The notes: a model not told the origin generated them from the letters alone. DNA of 64,000 nt from Chitinophaga deserti (GCF_003149455.1 NZ_QFFK01000006.1:186001-250000), one strand, 5' to 3'; positions 44,324 through 52,389 are shown, counted from the stretch's first letter. Program-made: numbers and translations.

Positions 44324-44773
44324 ATGGCTATGAAACCCATCTGGTTTTCGCTGGATATTTCCCTGGATCAATTGAATGAAAACGGCCGCAATACAATGGG
44401 CGCCTGGGTAGGCATGGAGTTTACCGAAATAGGCCCCGATTACCTGCGTGCCATGATGCCGGTAGATCACCGCACGGTGCAGCCTTATGGCCTCCTCCAT
44501 GGCGGGGCTTCTGCTGCTTTAGCCGAAACCGTTGGCAGCGTGGCTTCTGCACTCATCATAGATCCTGCTAAGCAGATCTGCGTAGGACTGGAAATCAACG
44601 CCAACCACGTACGCGGCGTGCGCGAAGGATATGTTCACGCCATCGCCAAGCCCCTGCACATTGGTGCAGCCACCCACGTCTGGGATATCCGTATTACGGA
44701 CGACCATCATAAACTGGTATGCGTCAGCAGGCTCACGGTAGCCGTACTGCCTAAAAGGAAAGAAGGGGAATAG
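44324..44773 (+). CDS. PaaI-type hotdog-fold thioesterase
   Basis: A 149-residue acyl-CoA thioesterase of the PaaI/YdiI type. The hotdog core shows MPVDHRTVQPYGLLHGGASAALAETVGSVAS with the catalytic His-Gly-Gly and Glu, then VGLEINANHVRGVREG. The substrate could be 1,4-dihydroxy-2-naphthoyl-CoA (menaquinone synthesis) or phenylacetyl-type CoA; no linked genes decide. Start 44324 or 44330. It follows coaD by six bases and abuts the stop of the converging methyltransferase gene without a gap. Confidence 0.9.
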   Translation: MAMKPIWFSLDISLDQLNENGRNTMGAWVGMEFTEIGPDYLRAMMPVDHRTVQPYGLLHGGASAALAETVGSVASALIIDPAKQICVGLEINANHVRGVREGYVHAIAKPLHIGAATHVWDIRITDDHHKLVCVSRLTVAVLPKRKEGE

Positions 44774-45493
44774 TTATTTTTCCGCCAGTATATACTGCAT
44801 TCTCGCTATCACATCATGATGCTGCACGCGAAAACCTGCGCCTGTCAGCATTTCTTTCACCAAACCCGCGCCCATCCGCAGTTTCTGGTAACTGCTGACT
44901 TTCTGTATCCACTCGCCGTTCACTTTTTCCAGCAGCTGGTCATATACCCGTACATACCCCGGATAGTATTCCAGGAAACAGGTGTGGATGCGCTGGTCGT
45001 CGGCCCGCACAGGTATAAACCGCTGCTCTCCGAACAGCTCTTCTGTAAGATCCCTGAAAGAGAGTGCCAGCCTGCCTCCTGCGGGTAACAGCTCATACCA
45101 TTTCCCGATAAGGTTCTGCACGGTTTCCACACTGTCAAGATGCGTCAGCGTATCACCCATACAAGTGATCAGTTCCGCTTCTGTAGCGTATTGCGGCACA
45201 TTTTTCAGATCGGCCAGTACAGTACGGATGGGAAGGCCCTTTGCCCGGGCGTTCAGTTCCGAGAGTAAATGCTGATTGAAGTCTACCGCAAACACGGTGA
45301 AGCCCAGTTTAGCGAGGGATACCGACTGCAAACCATGGCCGGCCCCCAGGTCGATGGCGGTTTTATTGCCCTGCGGGAGTACGCCGCGGGAGGAGAACCA
45401 GTCTTGCTGCTCCTGCTGCTTCGCTTCAAAGTTGCCCGTCATCCAGGCATAAAAAGCCGCGAGGTGGTTTTCGTAGTGGGATTGAGTGCTCAT
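44774..45493 (-). CDS. class I SAM-dependent methyltransferase
   Basis: A 239-residue cytoplasmic methyltransferase. Motif I is TAIDLGAGHGLQSVSLAKLGF at about 42-62, with VFAVDF as the acidic SAM-ribose binder; the rest is the usual Rossmann-like fold. Substrate unknown. It follows the NUDIX gene by two bases on the minus strand and so is the second gene of that operon. Its stop touches that of the thioesterase gene. Confidence 0.86.
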   Translation of the reverse strand: MSTQSHYENHLAAFYAWMTGNFEAKQQEQQDWFSSRGVLPQGNKTAIDLGAGHGLQSVSLAKLGFTVFAVDFNQHLLSELNARAKGLPIRTVLADLKNVPQYATEAELITCMGDTLTHLDSVETVQNLIGKWYELLPAGGRLALSFRDLTEELFGEQRFIPVRADDQRIHTCFLEYYPGYVRVYDQLLEKVNGEWIQKVSSYQKLRMGAGLVKEMLTGAGFRVQHHDVIARMQYILAEK

Positions 45494-45495
45494 GA

Positions 45496-46125
45496 TTAGT
45501 TAACTGCGTAGCCGGCTTTGGTGAGCACGTCCACAATATTCTGGTAGGAGTAAGGCATGTATTTGGCGATGTTTTCCGGCCTGATCCACTGGATATCCAT
45601 GATATCTTCCTCGATCTGGGGAACGGTGAGTTCGTTACCGAAAAAGTGCATGCGGTACCAGTAGCTGTGTTTGAGGATGTTTTTGCCTTTGAAGCTGTAG
45701 TAGTGCCAGGTTTCAGTAATGGGCTTACCGAGGGTCACGTTTTTGAGGCCGGTTTCTTCCTGAACCTCGCGAAGGGCGCAGTCTTCGAGGGTTTCACCAT
45801 CGTCCTGCTTGCCTTTGGGAAGGTCCCATTTACCGCGGCGGAACATCAGGAGTATTTCACCGGCATCGTTGGTGATGAGGCCGCCGGCGGCAACCAGTAC
45901 CTGGAAGTGGCTTTTCACCTGGTTGAGCAGGGCGGCAGCTTCACCCGTGCGGAAAACTACAGCCGGGAGCTGGTTGGTTTCGAGCAGGGTAATGGTTTGC
46001 GCCACTTCAGCAGCAGGCGGGTTAAAGAGGGTGGTAGCGCCTGTAAGTTGGGCTGGCAGCGTGTCGTGGAGGCCGGCGATGAGGAGCGGGCGCTCATTAA
46101 TATATATATGTATCGGTGTTTCCAT
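45496..46125 (-). CDS. NUDIX hydrolase
   Basis: A 209-residue pyrophosphohydrolase. The Nudix box GKQDDGETLEDCALREVQEE follows WDLPK at about 105-130; the N-terminal 70 residues are an extra domain seen in related Bacteroidota proteins. Substrate unknown (nucleoside diphosphate derivatives are typical). Start at 46125, five bases after its promoter element, so the transcript would be nearly leaderless. Divergent from pyrE and first in the operon with the methyltransferase. Confidence 0.9.
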   Translation of the reverse strand: METPIHIYINERPLLIAGLHDTLPAQLTGATTLFNPPAAEVAQTITLLETNQLPAVVFRTGEAAALLNQVKSHFQVLVAAGGLITNDAGEILLMFRRGKWDLPKGKQDDGETLEDCALREVQEETGLKNVTLGKPITETWHYYSFKGKNILKHSYWYRMHFFGNELTVPQIEEDIMDIQWIRPENIAKYMPYSYQNIVDVLTKAGYAVN

Positions 46126-46129
46126 GGCG

Positions 46130-46137
46130 CAAAAATA
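46130..46137 (-). promoter_or_regulatory. -7 promoter element for the NUDIX gene
   Basis: TATTTTTG on the minus strand, exact consensus match, directly before the start codon. It faces the pyrE promoter 20 bases away. Confidence 0.6.
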
Positions 46138-46157
46138 ATCCTTTGCATTATTCATCG

Positions 46158-46165
46158 TACTTTTG
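46158..46165 (+). promoter_or_regulatory. -7 promoter element for pyrE
   Basis: TACTTTTG, exact consensus match, seven bases before the pyrE start codon at 46173, implying a leaderless or very short-leader mRNA. Confidence 0.65.
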
Positions 46166-46172
46166 CGCCGTT

Positions 46173-46808
46173 ATGAACAATGTCAGCGAAAAACAGGTAG
46201 CAGAAAAACTGCTCCAGATACAGGCCGTAAAACTGAGCCCGGGTCAGCCCTTTACATGGGCCTCCGGCTGGAAATCCCCGATTTATTGCGACAACCGTAA
46301 GGTGCTGTCTTATCCCTACATCCGGGATTATATTAAGTCAGAACTGAGCAATATGGTGTATGAAACCTGGCCGGAAGCCGCGGTGATCGCAGGCGTAGCC
46401 ACGGCGGGCATCCCCCATGGTGCGCTGGTGGCGGATCAGCTGAAACTGCCTTTCATTTACGTACGCTCCAAGCCGAAAGAACATGGCATGGGCAACCAGA
46501 TCGAAGGTGTGTTGCAGCCAGGCCAGCCGGTTGTAGTGGTGGAAGACCTGATCTCTACCGGTAAAAGCAGCCTGGAAGCCGTACAGGCTATCCGCGCCGC
46601 TGGTGGCGAAGTGATCGGGATGGTATCGATCTTCAACTATGGTTTCGACATCGCCGTGAAAGCTTTCGAAGCTGCCGGAGTACAATATAAATCTCTCAGC
46701 AACTACAACGCCCTGATTGAACTGGCGGTAGAAAAAGGCCAGGTTGGGCCCGATGAACAGGCAACTTTACAAGCCTGGCGTACGGCTCCAGATGTATGGG
46801 GGAAATAG
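46173..46808 (+). CDS. pyrE: orotate phosphoribosyltransferase
   Basis: Pyrimidine synthesis: attaches orotate to PRPP to give OMP. 211 residues. Family marks: FTWASGWKSPIYCDNRKVLSY, AGVATAGIPHGALVAD, and the PRPP motif VVVVEDLISTGKSS at about 121-134. Start 46173 is fixed by the promoter; upstream in-frame codons would be before it. No other pyr gene is adjacent. Confidence 0.97.
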   Translation: MNNVSEKQVAEKLLQIQAVKLSPGQPFTWASGWKSPIYCDNRKVLSYPYIRDYIKSELSNMVYETWPEAAVIAGVATAGIPHGALVADQLKLPFIYVRSKPKEHGMGNQIEGVLQPGQPVVVVEDLISTGKSSLEAVQAIRAAGGEVIGMVSIFNYGFDIAVKAFEAAGVQYKSLSNYNALIELAVEKGQVGPDEQATLQAWRTAPDVWGK

Positions 46809-46862
46809 GAGATATATTGCGTTGAAATCGTATATTGTGAGAGAATAAAAACTATTCATCCT

Positions 46863-47237
46863 ATGCGTATCATTAAAATGATGCTGGTGCTGATGCTGGC
46901 ATGTGCTGGTTCTGCGATGGCTCAGGCCAAAAAAGGAACGCTGGTAACAGCGAAGATCAAGGTGCCTACTGTTCAGTGCAACATGTGTAAAGACGCTATC
47001 CAGCGGTATTTCCTGAAAGAGGAAGGGGTAAAATCCATGGTTGTGGACGTGAAAAAGAAGGAAGCGACAGTAAAATACTTTACTGACCGTACCAATATCG
47101 AAAACATCAAAACTTCCATTGCCAATGTGGGTTATGATGCTGATGATGTAACTGCCAACGTGGATTCTTACAACGACTTACCCAAGTGCTGCAAGAAGCC
47201 CGAAGATGGTGGCGGCCCTGTTCAGAAGAAACACTAG
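46863..47237 (+). CDS. periplasmic heavy-metal-associated (HMA) domain protein
   Basis: A 124-residue exported protein: signal peptide (1-20, ending SAMAQA), then one HMA fold with the metal pair Cys-x-x-Cys in VPTVQCNMCKDAIQRYF at about 38-41. Three further Cys/His-rich residues sit in the tail (LPKCCKKP and the last HIS). Usual HMA domains carry Cu(I) or Zn(II); the role of this free-standing copy is probably metal binding or delivery. No ATPase or regulator is next to it. Confidence 0.87.
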   Translation: MRIIKMMLVLMLACAGSAMAQAKKGTLVTAKIKVPTVQCNMCKDAIQRYFLKEEGVKSMVVDVKKKEATVKYFTDRTNIENIKTSIANVGYDADDVTANVDSYNDLPKCCKKPEDGGGPVQKKH

Positions 47238-47261
47238 TATATTATTATATAGAAAGCTATT

Positions 47262-47292
47262 ACCGCTCCGGCCTGTCCGGGGCGGTTTTTTT
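47262..47292 (+). terminator. Rho-independent terminator after the HMA gene
   Basis: Ten-base-pair stem with one G-T pair (47262-47271 with 47277-47286) followed by seven T. Confidence 0.85.
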
Positions 47293-47303
47293 ATGCCTGA
47301 TTA

Positions 47304-47402
47304 GCAGGGTTTTACGCCACGAAAAGCACCTGGAAAGTGGGGTAACTGAAGGGTTAAAGAAGGTTTAAAGAAGGGTTAATGTATATCTAATGTATATAAA
47401 AA
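47304..47402. repeat. 11-base-spaced array D (word GAAGGGTTAAA)
   Basis: Contiguous 11-mers GAAGGGTTAAA (47348), GAAGGTTTAAA (47359) and GAAGGGTTAAT (47370) are followed in the same register by GTATATCTAAT (47381) and GTATATAAAAA (47392). Upstream, GTGGGGTAACT (47337) and GCAGGGTTTTA (47304, 8/11) are in phase too. The 13-mer at 47388-47400 recurs exactly as its reverse complement at 47439-47451. It lies past the HMA-gene terminator. Confidence 0.85.
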
Positions 47403-47830
47403 GGCACTAAACCCTGTCTGGTAAAGGAAAAGCTGGGATTTATATACATTAAGGTATAAGTACTTTAGGTCTGCAGTAACCCTGCTTTAACGAACGGTTT
47501 TCTGTACAGAAGCAGCTTTCTATAGTCATAAACACCGGTAGAAGTCTCCCGGAAGAAGCCCTGTTTTACCGGGATATGGTAGGACTGGTTTGTAGGAAAC
47601 AGGCTGGAAATTATGAAAAAGCCACCCCAAAACACGGTTGAAGTACCCAGGGATTTGACCCCTTGAAGGAGGGGGAACCGTAGTGACCTGACTTAATCCC
47701 CCGGCAAACTTATCCCATTATTCAACAGGATATTCCCGGAAACGGAACCCGGATGCTTCCCAAAATTGACCGTAAACAGGTTTGGTTTACCCGGAAAGAA
47801 GCAAAACTACCCACTTAAAGGTGCCCATTA

Positions 47831-48170
47831 ATGGTGGCGCAAATACCCCTGTTGTTCGATAATTGCATCAGTTAAAATGGGGCAAAGCAGGAGAGGGTTA
47901 GATATAAAAGAGCCGTTTTTTCCTATTGAATAGCTGGCAGATGCCTGATTTTTACCTGGTTCGAAGGTAAAAATGAAGTTGATAATGCCGGATTTTGGAG
48001 TCCTGATTGGTCTGATTCGATGCATTATTAACTCTCCTGATTCAGCAAAAGGAAGGATGCAGCTACCCGAAAATCGGTATCGTATTATTGAAATCCGTTC
48101 AATTCGTGGTGTTGGAAAGGTCATTATTAAGCAGGATTTTCTTCTTTTCAGGCACTGCTGACCCTAAATT
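47831..48170. repeat. 340-base tandem repeat, copy 1
   Basis: First copy of a diverged tandem unit. It matches the next 341 bases (copy 2) at roughly three in four positions with few indels; strongest blocks are GCAAATACCCCTGTTG at the start, AAAGCAGGAGAGG, GAAGGTAAAAATGA, CCTGATTGG and the end block TTCAGGCACTGCTGAC. A 62-codon plus frame at 47973-48161 is open here, but its partner in copy 2 has a stop, so it is more likely non-coding. Confidence 0.8.
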
Positions 48171-48511
48171 ATGATGGCGTAAATGCCCCTGCTGTGCATT
48201 TTTGCGTCAATAAAAATGGGGCTAAAGCAGGAGAGGATTAGCTGTAAAAGAGCCAATTTTTCCTCTTAAACACCAGGCCGATGCCTAATTTTTATCCGGT
48301 TTGAAGGTAAGAATGAGGTTAAATATCCCCGATTTTGGGGGCCTGATTGGACCAGTTTGATGCATTATTTACCTCCGGATTCAGCAAAATGATAGTTCCG
48401 ATTACGTGAAAAATCGGGGTCGAATTATTGAAATTCCTCCAAATCGTGGTATTGGGCAGGCCATTTTTAAGCAGGATATTCTTCATTTAAGGCACTGCTG
48501 ACGCTTACATT
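48171..48511. repeat. 340-base tandem repeat, copy 2
   Basis: Second copy of the unit at 47831, offset 340 bases. Same block order: GCCCCTGCTGTG, TAAAGCAGGAGAGGATTAG, GAAGGTAAGAATGAGG, GATTTTGGGGGCCTGATTGG, ATTCAGCAAAA and AAGGCACTGCTGAC. The changes are spread evenly and include an in-frame stop in the frame that is open in copy 1. Confidence 0.8.
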
Positions 48512-48660
48512 GCGATGGCGCAAATGCCCCTGTTGTTTGATTCCAGGTCAAAAAAAGTGAGGTGAAAGGAGGGCATATTCTTGAAATCCCAGGATGCCCA
48601 ATCCGTGAAAAGTACAATTTGGTGGACCTTCATAAACATGGTAGGTCAGGCTATTTTTTG
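48512..48660. repeat. 340-base tandem repeat, partial third copy
   Basis: The start of a third copy (GATGGCGCAAATGCCCCTGT at 48514, offset 341) is clear for about 60 bases; after an internal loss, ATTCTTGAAATCCC at 48578 and GTCAGGCTATTTTT at 48646 resemble later blocks of the unit. The boundary on the right is uncertain. Confidence 0.55.
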
Positions 48661-48990
48661 CTTGCATTCGAACCAGGATTAGCGGTTGAACAGGATAATG
48701 AAAAGGCGGAAAAAGTGAAATCCGTCGAGAGATTATCATCAAAAATCGAGGTTGAAAATGAAAATCCGGAGCGATTCCGGCGATTGGAAAGGGCCGGTTT
48801 TTTGAAAAATCCGGGTTGATTTTAGGGTGTACTTACATGGAAATTACCCCGCGTCCGGGTCAAATAGAAGATAAATGCTTGCAATTTCCGGCCGCTGAGA
48901 ATCCGGAAAAGGGGTAAAAATTGGAATGCAGGTACCTGGATTTTGCCCTTAAAACACTAAATACTTTACTCAACTCACGGTTGGGAAAAT
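48661..48990. other. gene-free stretch after the 340-base repeats
   Basis: The rest of the 1.8 kb gap. Bases 47460-47830 and 48661-48990 hold no family I recognise and no RNA gene. An 85-codon open frame at 48562-48819 starts inside the third repeat copy and has no signal or domain, so I do not call it a gene. Confidence 0.4.
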
Positions 48991-49020
48991 GAAAAAGCCA
49001 TCCCGAAAGATGGCTTTAAT
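48991..49020 (-). terminator. Rho-independent terminator after the LEA14-like gene
   Basis: Nine-base-pair stem (48994-49002 with 49009-49017, arms AAAGCCATC/GATGGCTTT) with a T-rich run on the minus strand. Confidence 0.75.
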
Positions 49021-49055
49021 TATTGTATCCTTTTTCGTCGAGCGACGAAAATCGG

Positions 49056-49511
49056 TTAAAAAAAGTCGAGTTTCTGTTTGGTTTCGCAGTGGATCGGGAA
49101 GGGTAGAAAAACGCCTTTCTTGCCAACTTTGCAATTTCCGGACGCCTTAATCGTAACCTCCTTATTTGCCAGAACGCCGAGCATATTCTTAAAAACGTTC
49201 CCCATTTCTACCTGGAGCTTCACCGGAAAATAAAAAGTATCCCTGGCCGGAATGTCTATTAAGGTATCCTGAAAGGAGTGACCAACTTTTGTGTCGTCCA
49301 GAAAAACGTCGAATTCGGCATCTTTCAACCGGAGCGAAAAATTGTTGGGATTGTAATAAGCCAGTTCAATTTTGACAGTGCTTTTTGAAAAGCTCATATT
49401 CTCCATATCAAAACTGGCGACCCGGATAAACTCGAGGTCCTTCATTTTTCCACATGCGCTGACCCCACCCCAAACCAGGAGGATCATAAAAAACCAGGTT
49501 ACCTGCTTCAT
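49056..49511 (-). CDS. LEA14-like (WHy domain) lipoprotein
   Basis: A 151-residue lipoprotein (lipobox VSAC, Cys 20). The body fits the LEA14/WHy fold: VKIELAYYNPNNFSLRLKDAEFDVFLDDTKVG is the hallmark, with DIPARDTFYFPVKLQVEM after it. WHy domains are linked to stress tolerance in plants; the bacterial role is unknown. It is monocistronic and diverges from wbqC across an AT-rich gap. Confidence 0.85.
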   Translation of the reverse strand: MKQVTWFFMILLVWGGVSACGKMKDLEFIRVASFDMENMSFSKSTVKIELAYYNPNNFSLRLKDAEFDVFLDDTKVGHSFQDTLIDIPARDTFYFPVKLQVEMGNVFKNMLGVLANKEVTIKASGNCKVGKKGVFLPFPIHCETKQKLDFF

Positions 49512-49851
49512 GAACGGCGTTTGAAATTTCCACCAAACCTACGACAATCCCTCTAAATATTAAGTTAAAAACGAGGTTCCCGGAAGGCTGGGAGCAGGCT
49601 TTCTATTTAATATTTTACTTTAAGTAAAACGGTCAAAAAATCTGTCATTTTTATCACTAATATCTTTAGTATTTTTGTTGACTTTTAACATTTTGCATGA
49701 AATAGCCTTTTGCTAATATTAATAGCATATTTATTTAAATTCTATGACCTGTTAATCAAGAATTTAAAGTGCATTAACAAAAGCTTTTTATTTAATTGTA
49801 AGCAGGTATGTTTCATGTAAATCAACAACGGTAAAACTCAATTAGGACAGT
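49512..49851. other. AT-rich divergent intergenic region
   Basis: 340 bases, visibly richer in A and T than the surroundings, between the LEA14-like (minus) and WbqC (plus) genes. It must carry both promoters. The one clear structure is a 17-base palindrome at 49613-49629. No exact TAnnTTTG was found in the expected places. Confidence 0.45.
49613..49629. promoter_or_regulatory. 17-base palindrome, candidate operator
   Basis: TTTTACTTTAAGTAAAA is a perfect palindrome around a central T. It lies about 100 bases from the LEA14-like start and 220 from the WbqC start. A dimeric repressor site is possible; no regulator gene is near. Confidence 0.4.
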
Positions 49852-50481
49852 ATGGCAGAACAGGGCATTAATGGTATTTTATTGATTGAAAATCAATATT
49901 TTCCACAAATTAGCTTCTATAAAACTTTAATTAAAAGCGAAAAAGTGTGTTTTGAGCGCATGGAGCACTATCAGAAGGTCAGTTTTCGTAATCGTTGCTA
50001 CATCGCGGGGCCTAATGGAATGATACTTTTGAGCGTTCCGTTAATGAAGGGAAAAAACCAGCGGACAATTATGAAGGATGTGCGGATCTCCAACGACGAA
50101 CCCTGGCAGTCCCTCCATTGGAAAACCCTCACTTCGGCTTACCGCCGCTCCCCGTACTTTGAATATTTTGAGCCGGAACTGGAAGCGTTATATGAGAAGA
50201 AATTTGAATTTCTGTTCGACTGGAACCTGGCCTGCTTCGATTTTGCCAATGGCGCTTTGGGCATTTCGCCTGTCGTAGAAACCACGGATATATATAATAA
50301 GGACTATAGTGCCGATCCAACCGTACTGGATCTGCGCGATAAGATGCATCCCGGGGCAGCCGAAGAACCTGCTGCAGAATACACCCAGGTTTTTGGAGAA
50401 AGGACCGGCTTTTTGCCGAACCTTAGCATCCTCGATCTGTTATTTTGTGAAGGGAAAAGGGGATTGGAGCTACTGAAATGA
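49852..50481 (+). CDS. WbqC family protein
   Basis: A 209-residue cytoplasmic protein. The family is fixed by LLIENQYFPQISFYKTL at the start, HYQKVSFRNRCYIAGPNG, the central LSVPLMKGKNQRTIMKDVRI and SLHWKTLTSAYRRSPYFEYF. WbqC proteins occur in O-antigen and other sugar clusters but their reaction is unknown. Here it is alone, next to the arginine decarboxylase gene, and no sugar genes are near. Confidence 0.92.
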   Translation: MAEQGINGILLIENQYFPQISFYKTLIKSEKVCFERMEHYQKVSFRNRCYIAGPNGMILLSVPLMKGKNQRTIMKDVRISNDEPWQSLHWKTLTSAYRRSPYFEYFEPELEALYEKKFEFLFDWNLACFDFANGALGISPVVETTDIYNKDYSADPTVLDLRDKMHPGAAEEPAAEYTQVFGERTGFLPNLSILDLLFCEGKRGLELLK

Positions 50482-50662
50482 TTATGAAGGGGTTGCAGCG
50501 GGATCACTAACCAGGTGCCCGGAACCTGTAACAAGGAGGTAATGGCTTGAAATCCGCTTTATATAATGTATGTCAAGTTGTTGAGAAGCAATAAATTGAC
50601 GTGGTTTTCCCCCTTTCATAAAAAAGATCAGAAATTTTTGGAAATCGATTCGAACAAAATAG

Positions 50663-50670
50663 TAGATTTG
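50663..50670 (+). promoter_or_regulatory. -7 promoter element for the arginine decarboxylase gene
   Basis: TAGATTTG, exact consensus match, 109 bases before the start codon. The 297-base gap between wbqC and this gene holds nothing else that I recognise; the 100-base leader is long for this window. Confidence 0.55.
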
Positions 50671-50778
50671 CATCCAATTTTGCTGGGGAACGACTTACGT
50701 AGGTGTATAAACCAGAAGTTTCCAGCTCATTTATACTGTAGCATAGATTTTTTGACCTTAGATCATTCACAGACTTAA

Positions 50779-52176
50779 ATGAACAACACCTACACGGACC
50801 TCGTTAACCAGACGTTCGAGTTCCCTCAAGAGGGATTCAATGTGAAAGAGAATAACCTGTTTTTTAACGGGTTGGACATGCGGGCGCTGATTGACAAGTA
50901 TGGAACACCCTTCAAGCTGACCTACCTTCCCAAGATCGGAATGCAGGTAAACAGGGCAAAAAAGATGTTCCAGGATGCGATTAAGAAGAACAAGTACGAT
51001 GGCAATTATTACTATTGCTACTGTACCAAAAGTTCTCACTTTTCGTTCATTATGGAAGAAACCCTCCGGCACGGGGTACACATCGAAACTTCTTTCGCCT
51101 ACGACATAGATATTATTAATAAGCTCTATGAACGGAAGAAGATCAACAAGGAAACCTTTGTGATTTGTAACGGGTATAAAACGAAGACTTATACCCGGGC
51201 CATCGCCAAGCTTATTAACAGTGGTTTCAAGAATGTGATCCCGGTGCTCGATAACAAGGAGGAGCTGGACGACTATTCCAAATTCGTGCGTACCAAAGAC
51301 CCCGTAAAACTGGGTATCAGGATCGCAGCAGAAGAAGAGCCGACCTTTGATTTTTACACCTCCCGGCTCGGCATCGCCAAAAGCGACATCCTCGAATATT
51401 ACGTGGACAAGCTGAAGGGCAATCCGAAGTTCGAGCTGAAGATGCTCCACTTCTTTATGAACAAGGGCATCAAGGATGACATATTTTACTGGAGCCAGTT
51501 CAATAAGGTGATGAACCTTTATTGCCAGCTGAAGAAGATCTGTCCTGAACTGGAAAGCATCAACCTCGGCGGTGGGTTCCCCATTAAGCACTCACTCGGG
51601 TTCGACTATGATTACGCTTACATCGTAAACGAGATCGTAGCCAACATCAAGAGTGTTTGCAAAAAGAACAAAGTACCGGTACCGGACATCTATACAGAAT
51701 TCGGTTCCTTCACGGTAGGTGAGAGCGGAGCAGTTGTTTACTCCGTACTCGGCGAAAAAATGCAGAACGACCGTGAAGCATGGTACATGATCGACAGCTC
51801 TTTCATTACGACCCTCCCGGACACCTGGGGCATCGGAGAGAAGTTCCTGATGCTACCCATTAACAAATGGGACCAGGAGTATCAGGAAGTCCACCTCGGG
51901 GGACTTACCTGTGACGGGTACGACTTCTATACTTCCGAAGAACACATCAATGCCGTGTTCCTTCCGAAGATAGGAAACGGGGAGCCGCTTTATATTGGTT
52001 TCTTCCACACGGGAGCCTACCAGGATCAGCTGAGCGGTTATGGCGGTATTAAGCATTGCCTTATCCCGTCTCCCAAACACGTGGTTGTAGGATATGACAA
52101 AAACGGACAATTAAAAGACTGGCTATACGCTAAGGAGCAAACCTCCCAAAGCATGCTTAAAATTTTGGGTTATTAA
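50779..52176 (+). CDS. biosynthetic arginine decarboxylase (short type, PLP barrel)
   Basis: A 465-residue PLP enzyme of the alanine-racemase-fold decarboxylases, most like the Bacteroidota arginine decarboxylase that makes agmatine for polyamines. PLP lysine K84 in YYCYCTKSSHFSF, HGVHIETSFAYDIDI, NLGGGFPIKHSLGFDYDYA, and near the C-terminus the catalytic Cys-containing GLTCDGYDFYTSEEH. It is shorter than classic SpeA (about 650). Diaminopimelate or lysine-type decarboxylases of the same fold are the alternatives. No agmatine-using genes are adjacent; regulation is perhaps through the 100-base leader. Confidence 0.85.
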   Translation: MNNTYTDLVNQTFEFPQEGFNVKENNLFFNGLDMRALIDKYGTPFKLTYLPKIGMQVNRAKKMFQDAIKKNKYDGNYYYCYCTKSSHFSFIMEETLRHGVHIETSFAYDIDIINKLYERKKINKETFVICNGYKTKTYTRAIAKLINSGFKNVIPVLDNKEELDDYSKFVRTKDPVKLGIRIAAEEEPTFDFYTSRLGIAKSDILEYYVDKLKGNPKFELKMLHFFMNKGIKDDIFYWSQFNKVMNLYCQLKKICPELESINLGGGFPIKHSLGFDYDYAYIVNEIVANIKSVCKKNKVPVPDIYTEFGSFTVGESGAVVYSVLGEKMQNDREAWYMIDSSFITTLPDTWGIGEKFLMLPINKWDQEYQEVHLGGLTCDGYDFYTSEEHINAVFLPKIGNGEPLYIGFFHTGAYQDQLSGYGGIKHCLIPSPKHVVVGYDKNGQLKDWLYAKEQTSQSMLKILGY

Positions 52177-52201
52177 AAATATGGGTTAGTAATCCACTTA
52201 A

Positions 52202-52237
52202 AAACCCCTCGGTTCTCCGAGGGGTTTCGTTTTTTAT
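52202..52237 (+). terminator. Rho-independent terminator after the arginine decarboxylase gene
   Basis: Eleven-base-pair stem (52202-52212 with 52217-52227, arms AAACCCCTCGG/CCGAGGGGTTT), loop TTCT, then a T run. Confidence 0.92.
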
Positions 52238-52363
52238 TATCCCTCCCGGAAATCGACCGCTCGGCCATTTTGAACCCCGCAGTGCCGGTTAGCATTTGTA
52301 ACTTAATATCCTCTTATCGCCGCTCTTTCCGCCTTTCGATTAAACGGATCGCCATATAATTAA

Positions 52364-52389
52364 ATAGGCTCTCCTGTGGGAGAGCCTAT
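52364..52389. terminator. isolated hairpin in the 52.2-52.6 kb gap
   Basis: Eleven-base-pair stem (52364-52374 with 52379-52389, arms ATAGGCTCTCC/GGAGAGCCTAT) with a four-base loop TGTG, 130 bases past the first terminator and without a T run. It belongs to no visible gene; a second terminator or a remnant of a lost gene are both possible. The rest of the gap 52177-52645 holds nothing else that I can support. Confidence 0.55.

Noticed and set aside
47828..48124. 98-codon minus-strand frame across the first 340-base repeat
   Set aside because: Not kept open in the second copy, no start context, no domain.
48562..48819. 85-codon plus-strand frame after the repeats
   Set aside because: Charged, no domain or signal, begins inside a broken repeat copy; too weak to call.
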